Of a stretch of 35,481 nt of DNA, positions 8,801 to 16,374 are shown in pieces. Numbering within the stretch: position 1 is the first letter of the stretch; the number at the start of each line of letters is the position of its first letter. The notes beneath the pieces were generated by a model. The model was not told where the DNA came from, did not search any database, and saw nothing but the letters and a program-made list of their open reading frames with translations. Made by a program: the position numbers and the translations under genes. The stretch is from contig CANRAY010000002.1 in the NCBI GenBank assembly GCA_947628735.1, positions 1 to 35,481 of the forward strand. The letters run 5' to 3'. The stretch is from an uncultured Clostridia bacterium. GTDB lineage: Bacteria; Bacillota; Clostridia; TANB77; CAG-508.

Positions 8801-9447
8801 TCAATTCTAATACCAGGAACAGTATAATTTGTAAGTTTTACTTCTGTTGGAATAGTGTCAGGATTTGCTAGTTGTTCTTTTGTTGCACCATTTAGTTTTC
8901 TTACTTTTTCTACCTTAGATTCTAGTAATGCTCTTATACTTAAATTTCCTGCGCCTGTTATTTTTAGACTTTTTATACAGGTTCCTTCCATACCATATCC
9001 TGTAATTGCATTATCGCCTTTTAATATAATTGTGATATTAGTTTGACGAGGGTCTCCAGAATATGATCCTGGATACATTGTATTTCCTTGATCAGCATCA
9101 TCCAGTGGAAGTATTAATTTTTTACATACTAAATTATCTAAAGTTATTGTATAATCGTGACCACTTTTTACTATTTTATAATGATCACTTTCATATGTTT
9201 TTTTGCTATCGAAATTAAATTTTTCCGTGTTTGAAAAATCTATAATTTCACCAGTTACTCCATTAGATCTTTCTTGTTCCTCTTTTAATTTTTTCATTCT
9301 TTCAACTTCTGCTTGGATCTCTTCTGCTGTTTGAACAGAACTTCCTGCTGCTTTTACTGTAGGCATAATTATTGAAAATAGCATAATAAATGTTATCAGT
9401 AAAGCAAAAAATGATTTTGTATTTAAATTAATTAATTTTTGGGTCAT
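5869..9447 (-). CDS. Large secreted repeat protein with Ig-like and FN3 domains
   Basis: The 1192-residue protein starts with a signal peptide (basic start, hydrophobic FFALLITFIMLFSIIMP, then a likely cut after VKAAG). Residues of about 60-340 are strand-rich with turns such as ITGAGNLSI and FTSGNVKINS, suggesting a beta-helix or carbohydrate-binding-like region. Around 445-505 two CxxC pairs form a small metal-ribbon-like segment. Residues of about 515-585 resemble an MBG-type strand domain. Six 85-residue repeats follow (587-1096), then a C-terminal fibronectin type III-like domain (1097-1192). No LPXTG, SLH or other wall anchor was seen. The role is probably adhesion or extracellular binding, but the exact function is unknown. 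It is monocistronic with its own promoter and an AAGGGGG ribosome site. Confidence 0.85.
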   Translation of the reverse strand: MTQKLINLNTKSFFALLITFIMLFSIIMPTVKAAGSSVQTAEEIQAEVERMKKLKEEQERSNGVTGEIIDFSNTEKFNFDSKKTYESDHYKIVKSGHDYTITLDNLVCKKLILPLDDADQGNTMYPGSYSGDPRQTNITIILKGDNAITGYGMEGTCIKSLKITGAGNLSIRALLESKVEKVRKLNGATKEQLANPDTIPTEVKLTNYTVPGIRIETGDEKYQSNSSKYSPYSDSNSLVFAGTGNITINSPYYYGITNNGDIKFTSGNVKINSEKSAISAHRIIIGDEEETEFSLELDSVEKAFYDKPTFLGNNYIIMASKFTKGEDASIKSKEDVTNSYTSYRYIKASVVDDKNAPTFSSIDTEKIYCNLPTITVEDETAIDSITVNGVKVTKFTTNTSTMKTFVPKSNKEQKEIVAKDVLGNESTLTITAYDGHKLSAPVKTNEVKPTCDKDGSHINEYYCSICGELVKSETVVDKALGHSYGDWVEKDGMKERTCTVCKHTESVETAKDISNSKISLSNTTYFYDGTEKKPSVTVKEENKTLVKEKDYNINYTNNVNAGTATVTVTGKNNYKGTITAKFKIEKQDNKITASNITKNYSEKDQSFSIGAKQIGDAKLVYKSDHNAVSVDSTGKVTVKKEFVGTAKITITADETKGYKEATKEVTVTIPKIDNKITASNITKAYSEKDQKFSIGVKQAGDAKLTYSSNNHSIMVDSAGIATIKAGYVGTAQITITSSETTKYHKATKTITISTEKIDNKITASNITKSYSEKAQSFSIGAKQAGDAKLTYSSNNKSITVNDEGKVTIKAGYAGTAKITITSNETTKYHKATKTITVSTEKIDNSITASNVKKSFSKNDQSFSIGAKQEGDAKLTYSSNNKNVTVNASGKVTIKKEFVGTATITITAEATDGYNKATKKITVTVSKASNVVTAYNITKNFSEKAQSFSIGAKQTGDAKLTYSSNNKSITVNNEGKVTIKAGYAGTATITITAEATEKYNKTTKQITISTKKINNSIKASNFTKTYSTKDQSFSIGAKQEGNAKLTYSSNNKNVTVNTSGKVTIKKGFIGKATITITAGATDGYNKATKKITITVNPPVVKISKVTNSASKKMTVTWAKSTVVTGYEIQYSTDKNFKKDVKTTTVKKNSTKSTTISKLTKGKTYYVRIRTYKTVSDTKLYSSWSPVKNLKISK
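6160..7689 (-). repeat. Six tandem 255-bp repeats inside the surface protein gene
   Basis: Six consecutive units of 85 residues each carry the pattern ITASNITKxYSEK, QSFSIGAKQ, GDAKLTYSSNN, GKVTIK and a Lys-rich ATKxITV end. The central units are nearly identical over long stretches, and the first is the most diverged. Each looks like one Ig-like strand domain. The copy number is likely to vary between strains by recombination and is a likely place for assembly error. Confidence 0.9.
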
Positions 9448-9483
9448 AAAAATACCCCCTTTTCATATTTTCTTTGTTACCTT

Positions 9484-9512
9484 ATTATACCTTATATTTT
9501 TGATTTGGTCAA
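9484..9512 (-). promoter_or_regulatory. Promoter of the surface protein gene
   Basis: On the minus strand TTGACC (9507-9512) and TATAAT (9484-9489) have a 17-base spacer, about 35 bases before the start codon. Confidence 0.85.
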
Positions 9513-9599
9513 CACATTTTTCTCAATTTTTGCCTTTTTTTATAGGGTTTACGGCAATATTAATTTATCCTTTGAAGTTAATTTTTTTCTATTTTATTT

Positions 9600-11746
9600 T
9601 TATAGTATTATAATTTTAGAAATCAAATTCAATATAGTACATAAAATTATTCCACATATTGTTGGTAGCACAAAGCCTAATATTGCCCATTTCCAGCCAC
9701 CTGCTTCTTTTTTTATTGTTAATAAAGTTGTACTGCATGGAAAATGTAGTAAGGTAAATATCATTGTATTAATTGCTGTTATATATGTCCATCCATTTTG
9801 AATTAATATATTTCCAATAGTTGCAGTATTTTCTATATCTACTAATGTTCCAGATTGAATATAGCACATTAAAATGATTGGTAATACAATTTCATTTGCT
9901 GGTAATCCTAAAATAAATGCTGTTAATATATATCCATCTAGACCTAATATTCTTGCAAATGGATCAAAAAAATTTGCTACATATGTTAATAAATTAATAT
10001 CTGCTATATGAATATTTGCCATTAGCCAAATTACTGCTCCTGCTGGTATTGCTACTTGCATTGCTCTACCTAATACAAAAAGGGTTCTATCAAATATAGA
10101 ACGTACCAATACTTTTCCTATTTGTGGTTTTCTATATGGTGGTAATTCTAAAATAAAAGATGATGATATTCCCTTTAGAATTGTTTTTGATAGTATTTTT
10201 GAAATAACTAATGTCATAATGATTCCTAAGATAATAATTAATAATACTGCTATTGTTGAAATAATAGAAGAAAAACCTGTTGCTACTCCTGTTGCAAAGA
10301 AAATTGTAGAAATTGTAATTAGCAATGGAAATCTACCATTACATGGTACAAATGCATTTGTTAACATTGAAATTAATTTTTCTCTTGGTGAATCAATAAT
10401 TCTACATCCAATTACTCCTGCTGCATTACATCCAAATCCCATACACATTGTTAATGCTTGTTTTCCGTGAGCTTCCTGCTTTTTGAAAATACTTATCCAA
10501 GTTAAATGATAGACGTGGTAAATAGCCTAAATCTTCTAATAAAGTAAATAAAGGGAAAAATATAGCCATTGGTGGTAACATTACTGATATTACCCATGTC
10601 AATGTTCTATACATTCCGTCAATAATAAGACCTTTTAACCAAACGGGTACTCCTATATATTCAAATAAATATATTAATTTCTCTTGTATCCAATTAAAAA
10701 ATTGAGATAGTAATTGTGATGGATAATTTGCTCCTGTAATAGTGATCCACAGTATAATTCCTAAAAATAAAATCATAATAGGAATTCCCCACTTTTTTGA
10801 AGTCAATATTTTATCAATTTTTCTATCTCTTTGATTATAAGATTTGTTTTCATATGTAATTACATCTTTACATATGTTTTCTGCTTTGAAAATAATACTA
10901 GAAATAATTTTATTTCGTATATTATCTTTTGATATCTCATTATTCTCTAAAATTCCTTTTACTCTTTCTTTTTGCTTTAATATGCTTTCATCTTCTTTTA
11001 ATGTGATTTTTAAGTTTTGTTCTATAGTATCAATAATTTTTTTATCTTCGTCTATTAGTTTTAAACTAATCCACCTTGCTAATTGTTTTGATTCTACTTG
11101 TTTTTCTATTTCTGGTTGTAAAATTTCTATTGCTTCTTCTACTACAGGTAAGTAAGTTATCCTCTTTGGATTTGGTAAAACTTTTTTCTTGCACACGTCT
11201 TGAACTGTTTTCATTAAATTATTTAATGTTTTCTGTTTTCTAGCTATTGTTCCTACTACTGGTACTCCTAAAAGTCTTTCTAATTCTTCTAAATTTATGT
11301 GTATTCCCTTTTTCTTTGCTTCATCTAATAAATTTACACAAACAATAATATTAGAGGTTATCTCCATAATTTGATATACTAGATTTAAATTTCTTTCTAG
11401 ACATGTAGCATCAACTATAACTACTGTTGCATCTGGATTACCAAAACAAATATAATTTCTTGCAATTTCTTCCTCTTCTGAATTTGACATTAATGAATAT
11501 GTTCCTGGTATATCTATTAATAAAAATTTATTTTCTTTATAATCGCAAATTCCTGCAGCATTTGCTACTGTTTTTCCTGGCCAATTTCCAGTATGTTGAT
11601 GCATACCTGTTAATGCATTAAATACTGTTGATTTTCCAACGTTTGGATTTCCGTGCAATGGCAATTGTATAGTCACACTTTTCTTTTAGTGATTCTATGT
11701 CTTCATTTAATACTTTACTTCCTGTTGAATTTCCTGTTAATCCCAT
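9600..11746 (-). CDS. feoB: Ferrous iron transporter FeoB, read in three frames through two CGG +1 shift sites
   Basis: FeoB is the GTP-driven Fe(II) importer of the cytoplasmic membrane. The true start is the ATG at 11746 (MGLTGNSTGSKVLNEDIESL) with GGAGG six bases upstream. Frame 1 covers 11746-11654 (31 codons), frame 2 covers 11652-10468 (395 codons) and frame 3 covers 10466-9600. Skipping one base at 11653 and one at 10467 gives a continuous 714-residue protein. It has G1 GNPNVGKST (from residue 32), G2 NWPGKTV, G3 DIPGTY, a G4-type VNLLDEAKKKG, and the membrane domain with GYLPRLSFNLDKYF, CMGFGCNAAG, SPREK and PCNGRFP. Both skipped bases are the C of an in-frame CGG. Unshifted reading stops at TAA 11618-11620 after 42 residues. 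Alternatives are sequencing error or a pseudogene. Confidence 0.88.
10465..10467 (-). other. In-frame CGG, putative +1 frameshift site 2 of feoB
   Basis: Zero frame reads GCA GGA AGC TCA CGG AAA and stops twelve sense codons after CGG. Skipping the C gives KAGSS-GKQALTMCMGFG, matching FeoB proteins without a gap. The shift could also be placed two codons earlier (an extra A in GGAAGC), so the exact base is not certain from sequence alone. Confidence 0.7.
11651..11653 (-). other. In-frame CGG, putative +1 frameshift site 1 of feoB
   Basis: Zero frame reads ACA ATT GCC ATT GCA CGG AAA and reaches TAA after eleven more codons. Skipping the C turns CGGA into glycine and gives TIAIA-GNPNVGKST, the standard start of the FeoB GTPase domain with no gap. 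Confidence 0.75.
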
Positions 11747-11804
11747 AAAGTACCTCCTTGTAGCTTTTATATTATATTCTATGAATTACCTCTTTTCTTG
11801 TGCG

Positions 11805-11843
11805 TTATATTTTAAAATTTGTAGTACATTATATTTTAAAATT
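11805..11843. repeat. Two direct copies of TTATATTTTAAAATT between feoB and rubrerythrin
   Basis: The same 15-mer occurs at 11805-11819 and 11829-11843, a 24-base period. Each contains the palindrome ATTTTAAAAT. They lie in the divergent control region, upstream of both genes, and could be regulator sites or chance in AT-rich DNA. Confidence 0.55.
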
Positions 11844-11847
11844 ATTC

Positions 11848-11876
11848 TTGACTTTTTTTCATGGTTGTAATATGAT
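11848..11876 (+). promoter_or_regulatory. Promoter of rubrerythrin
   Basis: TTGACT (11848-11853) and TATGAT (11871-11876) with a 17-base spacer, followed by the Fur-like box and a TTAGGAGG ribosome site. Confidence 0.8.
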
Positions 11877-11889
11877 TTTTCCAATGAAA

Positions 11890-11904
11890 TGATAATCATT
11901 CTCA
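11890..11904 (+). promoter_or_regulatory. Fur-family box in front of rubrerythrin
   Basis: TGATAATCATTCTCA matches the Fur consensus TGATAATNATTATCA with one mismatch. It sits a few bases after the predicted transcription start, where a bound repressor would block transcription. It differs from the PerR consensus at three positions, so Fur is favoured, but the two families are close. Confidence 0.7.
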
Positions 11905-11928
11905 TATATATATTAGGAGGTTGAAAAT

Positions 11929-12462
11929 ATGGAATTAAAAGGTTCAAAAACAGAAGCTAATTTGAAAGCTGCTTTCTCAGGAGAGTCTCAAGCAAGAAAT
12001 AAGTATACTTATTTTGCAAGTGTAGCTAAAAAAGAAGGTTATGAGCAAATTGCTGCTATATTCTTAGAGACAGCTGAAAATGAAAAAGAACATGCTAAGC
12101 TTCATTTAAAATATTTACAAGGAATTGGTGATACTAAAGCTAATCTAGCAGATGCAGCTGCTGGTGAAAATTATGAATGGACTGATATGTATGCTGAATT
12201 TGCTAAAACTGCTGAAGAAGAAGGTTTTAAAGAAATAGCTGCTACATTTAGAGGTATTGGTGAAGTTGAAAAACATCATGAAGAAAGATATAGAAAATTA
12301 CTTGAAAATCTTGAAGATGGACAAGTATTTAAAAAAGGAAGTATTGTTGTATGGAAATGTAGAAATTGCGGACATATTCATGTTGGACTAGAAGCTCCTA
12401 CTATATGCCCTGTATGTAAGCATCCTCAATCATTCTTTGAAGTAAATGCTGAAAATTATTAA
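11929..12462 (+). CDS. rbr: Rubrerythrin
   Basis: A 177-residue non-haem iron peroxidase that removes hydrogen peroxide in anaerobes. Residues 1-135 form the ferritin-like diiron four-helix domain, with ligand motifs [19 protein letters not shown] and [10 protein letters not shown]. The C-terminal rubredoxin-like domain has two Cys pairs, CRNCGH and CPVCKH, which bind a single iron. Size and domain order are normal. It has a strong GGAGG site, a TTGACT promoter with a Fur-type box, and a strong terminator, and it is divergent from feoB, suggesting linked iron and peroxide control. Confidence 0.97.
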   Translation: MELKGSKTEANLKAAFSGESQARNKYTYFASVAKKEGYEQIAAIFLETAENEKEHAKLHLKYLQGIGDTKANLADAAAGENYEWTDMYAEFAKTAEEEGFKEIAATFRGIGEVEKHHEERYRKLLENLEDGQVFKKGSIVVWKCRNCGHIHVGLEAPTICPVCKHPQSFFEVNAENY

Positions 12463-12485
12463 AATTTAATTATTTAAATTCTATT

Positions 12486-12552
12486 AAAATAATAACAATT
12501 GATATAGTGTATGAAAATTATTTACATTATTAAATCAATTGTTATTATTTTT
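12486..12552 (+). terminator. Terminator of rubrerythrin
   Basis: Long A/T stem of about 17 pairs (arms ATAATAACAATTGAT and its complement) with a loop of about 30 bases, ending in a T-run. Confidence 0.75.
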
Positions 12553-12727
12553 TCTTATATACCTTTTTTCATTTATTTTTATATCTTTTTTTAATACATA
12601 TTTTTTATATTTTTAGCCATATTAATTATAGCAATATTATATTTCTTTATAGGTAAATATTAATTTATAAGTTTCTGTAAGATTTATTTTTTGTATGCTA
12701 ATATTCCGGTAGGGCGAGGTGAAAAAT

Positions 12728-13051
12728 ATGGCTTTAGATTATACTATAATAGGTGAAAGATTAAAGAAGGCAAGGCTTGATAAAAAATTTACTCAAGAAA
12801 AACTAGCTGAAAAATTAGATGTTTCTATTGCCTTTTTAAGTAGAATTGAAAGAGGCAATTCTCATATTAGTTTAAAAAGATTAAGTCAAATGTGTGATAT
12901 TCTTGGTGTTTCTGAAGGATTTATTTTAAACGGTACTTCTACTGAATCTCATAATTATTTATCAAATGATTTGAGTGTACTATTAAAAAATTGCTCTCCT
13001 GAAAAACAGAAATTGATTTATAAAATTTCAAGAATCATTGTTGAAAGTTAG
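12728..13051 (+). CDS. Small XRE-family helix-turn-helix regulator
   Basis: A 107-residue protein. Residues 6-62 form a Cro/C1-type helix-turn-helix (GERLKKARLDKKFTQEKLAE, then VSIAFLSRIERGNSHISLKR), followed by a short helical C-terminus (LLKNCSPEKQKLIYKIS) that probably dimerises. I start it at the ATG at 12728, because the GAGGTG ribosome site overlaps the upstream GTG at 12719. It stands alone between rubrerythrin and pflB with its own terminator. Its target is unknown; similar small regulators are common in Clostridia. Confidence 0.88.
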   Translation: MALDYTIIGERLKKARLDKKFTQEKLAEKLDVSIAFLSRIERGNSHISLKRLSQMCDILGVSEGFILNGTSTESHNYLSNDLSVLLKNCSPEKQKLIYKISRIIVES

Positions 13052-13104
13052 TATAAATTATATGAAAAATATATTATTACTTGATTTATTATTATATATT
13101 TTTG

Positions 13105-13140
13105 AAGAGGTTTTTTTATTTTATCTTACCTCTTTTTTTT
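13105..13140 (+). terminator. Terminator of the XRE regulator gene
   Basis: The arms AAGAGGT (13105-13111) and ACCTCTT (13128-13134) are followed by a T-run to 13140. Confidence 0.75.
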
Positions 13141-13164
13141 ATTTAAATTTAAATTAATTATATG

Positions 13165-13193
13165 TTGATAATTACCTTAATTTATGATATGAT
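13165..13193 (+). promoter_or_regulatory. Promoter of pflBA
   Basis: TTGATA (13165-13170) and TATGAT (13188-13193) with a 17-base spacer, about 70 bases ahead of the pflB start. Confidence 0.7.
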
Positions 13194-13262
13194 TTTGTTC
13201 CATGCTGTTTTTTTGTATATTTATTTCAAAAAAATAGATAATATTTTAAAGGAGGTTTTTTT

Positions 13263-15509
13263 ATGGATTTTAAACAATGGGATGGCTTTAATAAGAGTGG
13301 AGAATGGACAAAGGAAATTGATGTTAGAGATTTTATTCAAAACAACTATACTCCTTATGAGGGAGATTGTAAATTTCTTTCTTCTCCTACAAAAAAGACA
13401 CAAGAATTATGGAATGAAGTGTTAGATTTATATAAGAAAGAACGTGAAAATAATGGTGTTTTAGATGCAGATTGTAAAACTCCTTCTTCTATTAATGGAT
13501 ATAATGCTGGATATATTCATAAAGAATTAGAAGAAATAGTTGGTCTTCAAACAGATGCCCCTTTAAAAAGAGCAATTATGCCAAATGGTGGTATTCGTAT
13601 TGTTGAAAAATCTGCTGAAAGTTATGGTTATACAGTAGATCCACAAATTAAATATGTTTATCATAATTTAAGAAAAACTCATAATGATGGTGTTTTTCAA
13701 GTATATACACCAGATATCAGAGCTGCAAGAAGTTCACATTTAATTACTGGTCTTCCTGATGGTTATGGTCGTGGAAGAATTATTGGAGATTATAGAAGGG
13801 TTGCTCTTTATGGAGTTGACTATTTAATAGAAGGTAAAAAACTTGATCTGGAAGCTTTAGATACACCTGTATTTACTGAAAATATTATTAGAAATCGTGA
13901 GGAAATTGCTGATCAAATTAATGCATTAAATGATCTAAAGAAAATGGCTGAAAAATATGGATTCGATATTTCTGTTCCTGCTTCTAATGCTAAAGAAGCA
14001 ATTCAATGGCTATATTTCGGATATCTTGGTGCTATTAAAGATCAAAATGGAGCTGCTATGAGTCTTGGTAGAACTTCGACTTTCTTAGATATTTATATTG
14101 AAAGAGATTTAAAAAATGGTACTCTAACAGAAGAACAAGCTCAAGAATTAATGGATCATTTTGTTATGAAATTAAGAATGGTGCGCTTTTTAAGAGCTCC
14201 AGAATATAATAGTTTATTTAGTGGTGATCCTGTTTGGGTAACTGAAAGTATTGGTGGTATGGGAATTGATGGTAGAACTTTAGTAACTAAAAATTCTTTT
14301 AGAGTTCTTCATACTTTAGATAATTTAGGACCTGCTCCTGAGCCAAACTTAACAGTTTTATGGTCAAATTATTTACCTGATGGATTTAAAAAATATTGTG
14401 CAGATATATCTATTCGTACTTCTTCTATTCAGTATGAAAATGATGACTTAATGAGAAAAACTTTAGGAGATGATTATGGTATTGCTTGTTGTGTTTCTGC
14501 AATGAAAATTGGTAAACAAATGCAATTTTTTGGTGCAAGAGCTAATTTAGCAAAAGCTTTACTATATGCAATTAATGGCGGTAGAGATGAAATTAGTGGA
14601 AAACAAGTTACTACTAAATTTCAAGGTATTACTTCTGAATATTTAGATTATGATGAAGTTTGTGAAAAATTTGATAATATGATGGATTATGTTGCTAAGA
14701 TATATATTAAAGCTCTAAATGCAATTCATTATATGCATGATAAATATTCATATGAAGCACTAGAAATGGCTTTACATGATAGAGATGAAGATATTTTAAG
14801 AACAATGGCTTGTGGTATCGCTGGATTATCTGTTGTTGCAGATTCTCTTTCTGCTATTAAATATGCTAAGGTAAAAGTAATTCGTGATGATACTGGACTA
14901 GCTGTTGATTATAAAATCGAAGGAGATTTTCCTAAATATGGTAATGATGATGACAGAGTTGATAGTATTGCAGTTGAAATTGTTAAGAAATTTATGAGAA
15001 AATTACAAAGATATCAAACATATAGAGGTTCAAAACATACTTTGTCAATTCTTACTATTACTTCTAATGTTGTATATGGTAAAAATACTGGTAGTACACC
15101 TGATGGAAGACAAGCTGGAGAACCTTTTGGTCCTGGAGCTAACCCTCTTCATGGAAGAGATACAAACGGTGCATTAGCTGTTATGAATACAATTGCAAAA
15201 CTCCCTTATGAATATTCTGAAGACGGAATTTCATTTACTTTTTCTATTACTCCAGCTGCACTTGGAAAAGATGCTGAAACAAAGCAAAATAATTTAGTTG
15301 GTATGTTAGATGGATACTTTAAACAAACTGGTCACCATATTAATGTTAATGTATTTAATAGAGAATTACTAGAAGATGCAATGGAACATCCAGAAAATTA
15401 TCCTCAACTTACTATTCGTGTTTCTGGATATGCTGTTAATTTCACTAAATTAACAAGAGAACAACAATTAGATGTTATTAATAGAACTATTCATGAAAGA
15501 ATTAGCTAA
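13263..15509 (+). CDS. pflB: Formate C-acetyltransferase (pyruvate formate-lyase)
   Basis: A glycyl-radical enzyme that converts pyruvate and CoA to acetyl-CoA and formate in anaerobic fermentation. The 748-residue length is normal. The active-site double Cys is at 409-410 ([10 protein letters not shown]), and the C-terminal radical loop RVSGYAVNF carries the radical glycine at 722. The start has a full AAAGGAGG site. It is followed 42 bases later by its activase, pflA, in the same operon. Codon use is like the neighbours; its three CGG triplets are all out of frame. Confidence 0.98.
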   Translation: MDFKQWDGFNKSGEWTKEIDVRDFIQNNYTPYEGDCKFLSSPTKKTQELWNEVLDLYKKERENNGVLDADCKTPSSINGYNAGYIHKELEEIVGLQTDAPLKRAIMPNGGIRIVEKSAESYGYTVDPQIKYVYHNLRKTHNDGVFQVYTPDIRAARSSHLITGLPDGYGRGRIIGDYRRVALYGVDYLIEGKKLDLEALDTPVFTENIIRNREEIADQINALNDLKKMAEKYGFDISVPASNAKEAIQWLYFGYLGAIKDQNGAAMSLGRTSTFLDIYIERDLKNGTLTEEQAQELMDHFVMKLRMVRFLRAPEYNSLFSGDPVWVTESIGGMGIDGRTLVTKNSFRVLHTLDNLGPAPEPNLTVLWSNYLPDGFKKYCADISIRTSSIQYENDDLMRKTLGDDYGIACCVSAMKIGKQMQFFGARANLAKALLYAINGGRDEISGKQVTTKFQGITSEYLDYDEVCEKFDNMMDYVAKIYIKALNAIHYMHDKYSYEALEMALHDRDEDILRTMACGIAGLSVVADSLSAIKYAKVKVIRDDTGLAVDYKIEGDFPKYGNDDDRVDSIAVEIVKKFMRKLQRYQTYRGSKHTLSILTITSNVVYGKNTGSTPDGRQAGEPFGPGANPLHGRDTNGALAVMNTIAKLPYEYSEDGISFTFSITPAALGKDAETKQNNLVGMLDGYFKQTGHHINVNVFNRELLEDAMEHPENYPQLTIRVSGYAVNFTKLTREQQLDVINRTIHERIS

Positions 15510-15551
15510 AATATTTTTTTAAAGTAATTTTAGGGAAAGGAGAAAATATTA

Positions 15552-16272
15552 ATGGATAACCTGGTTGCTAGAATACACTCATTTGAATCATTTGGAGCTG
15601 TAGATGGTCCTGGAATTCGTTTTGTTATTTTTATGCAAGGATGCAGTTTAAAGTGTAAATATTGTCATAATCGTGATACATGGGCTATTCATTCTGGAAT
15701 GGAATATACAGTTGATGAATTAATTGCAAAAATTTCTCGCTATAAAAATTATTTTACTGTATCTAAACGGTGGTGTTACTGTTAGTGGCGGAGAACCTCT
15801 TCTTCAAACTCCATTCCTTATTTCTCTTTTCACAAAATTAAAGGCTTTAGGAGTTCATACTGCAGTAGATACTTCAGGTTCTTTTAGTATTACAGAAGAT
15901 ATTAAAAAGTTAATTGATTTAGCAGATTTATTTTTACTAGATATAAAATGTATTAATGATGAAATTTGCAAAGATTTAACAGGTGTTTCTAACCAAAGAG
16001 AACTTGAATTTGCACGATATTTAAGTAAAAATAACAAGGATATGTGGATTAGACAAGTTCTCGTACCTGGAATTACTGATCATGAAGAAGATTTAAAAAA
16101 ATTAAAAGAATTTATTTCTGAGTTGAAAACAGTAAAAAAAGTAGAGATCTTACCTTATCATGATTTAGGAAAATATAAATGGACTGAATTAAATTGTAAA
16201 TATGAATTAGAAGGTGTTCCAACTGCTACTGCTCAAGATGTAAATCGAGCTAAGCAAATTTTAGGAATTTAA
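15552..16272 (+). CDS. pflA: Pyruvate formate-lyase activating enzyme, read in two frames through a CGG +1 shift
   Basis: A radical SAM enzyme that places the glycyl radical on PflB. The first frame (15552-15767, 72 codons) carries the cluster motif CSLKCKYC (Cys 31, 35, 38). It ends at a TAG (15783-15785) just after an in-frame CGG. Skipping base 15768 continues in the frame 15769-16272, giving RYKNYFTVSK-GGVTVSGGEP, which matches PflA proteins without a gap, then DTSGSF, LLDIKC, RQVLVPGITD and the C-terminal LPYHDLGKYKW. The joined product is 239 residues, normal for PflA. The AAAGGAG site fixes the ATG. Without the shift only the cluster half is made, with no SAM-binding GGE motif, so it would be inactive. 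Confidence 0.9.
15768..15770 (+). other. In-frame CGG, putative +1 frameshift site of pflA
   Basis: Zero frame reads GTA TCT AAA CGG TGG TGT TAC TGT TAG. Skipping the C gives GGT GGT GTT ACT (GGVT). It is the only in-frame CGG on the plus strand of the window. Skipping one A instead (AAC GGT) is equally possible on sequence. Confidence 0.75.
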
Positions 16273-16307
16273 GAGTTTAATTTTAAAATATACTCTATAT
16301 TACAATA

Positions 16308-16368
16308 TAAAAAGCGTAAAGTGTTATATTTAAATAAATTTTAAATATACTTTACGCTTTTATTTTTT
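16308..16368. terminator. Bidirectional terminator after pflA
   Basis: A long, nearly perfect stem (AAAGCGTAAAGT against ACTTTACGCTTT, extended by an AT-rich inner stem) with T-runs on both strands. It separates pflA from the converging small membrane protein gene. Confidence 0.85.
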
Positions 16369-16374
16369 ATAACT

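Noticed and set aside
9541..9599. Terminator for feoB
   Set aside because: Only weak AT-rich complementarity is present, and no clear hairpin with a T-run could be drawn.
10426..11676. FeoB pieces as separate genes starting at 11676 and 10448
   Set aside because: Neither start has a ribosome site, and both lie inside one continuous FeoB alignment. The true start with GGAGG is at 11746.
11890..11904. PerR box instead of Fur box
   Set aside because: It has three mismatches to the PerR consensus but one to Fur, though PerR control of rubrerythrin is known in Clostridia and cannot be fully excluded.
13162..13425. Open frame overlapping the start of pflB
   Set aside because: It overlaps pflB in another frame, has no good ribosome site, and pflB has a full AAAGGAGG site and family match.
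15724..16272. Second part of pflA as an independent gene
   Set aside because: Its first 15 codons overlap the first frame and do not match PflA. The match begins exactly after the CGG at 15768.
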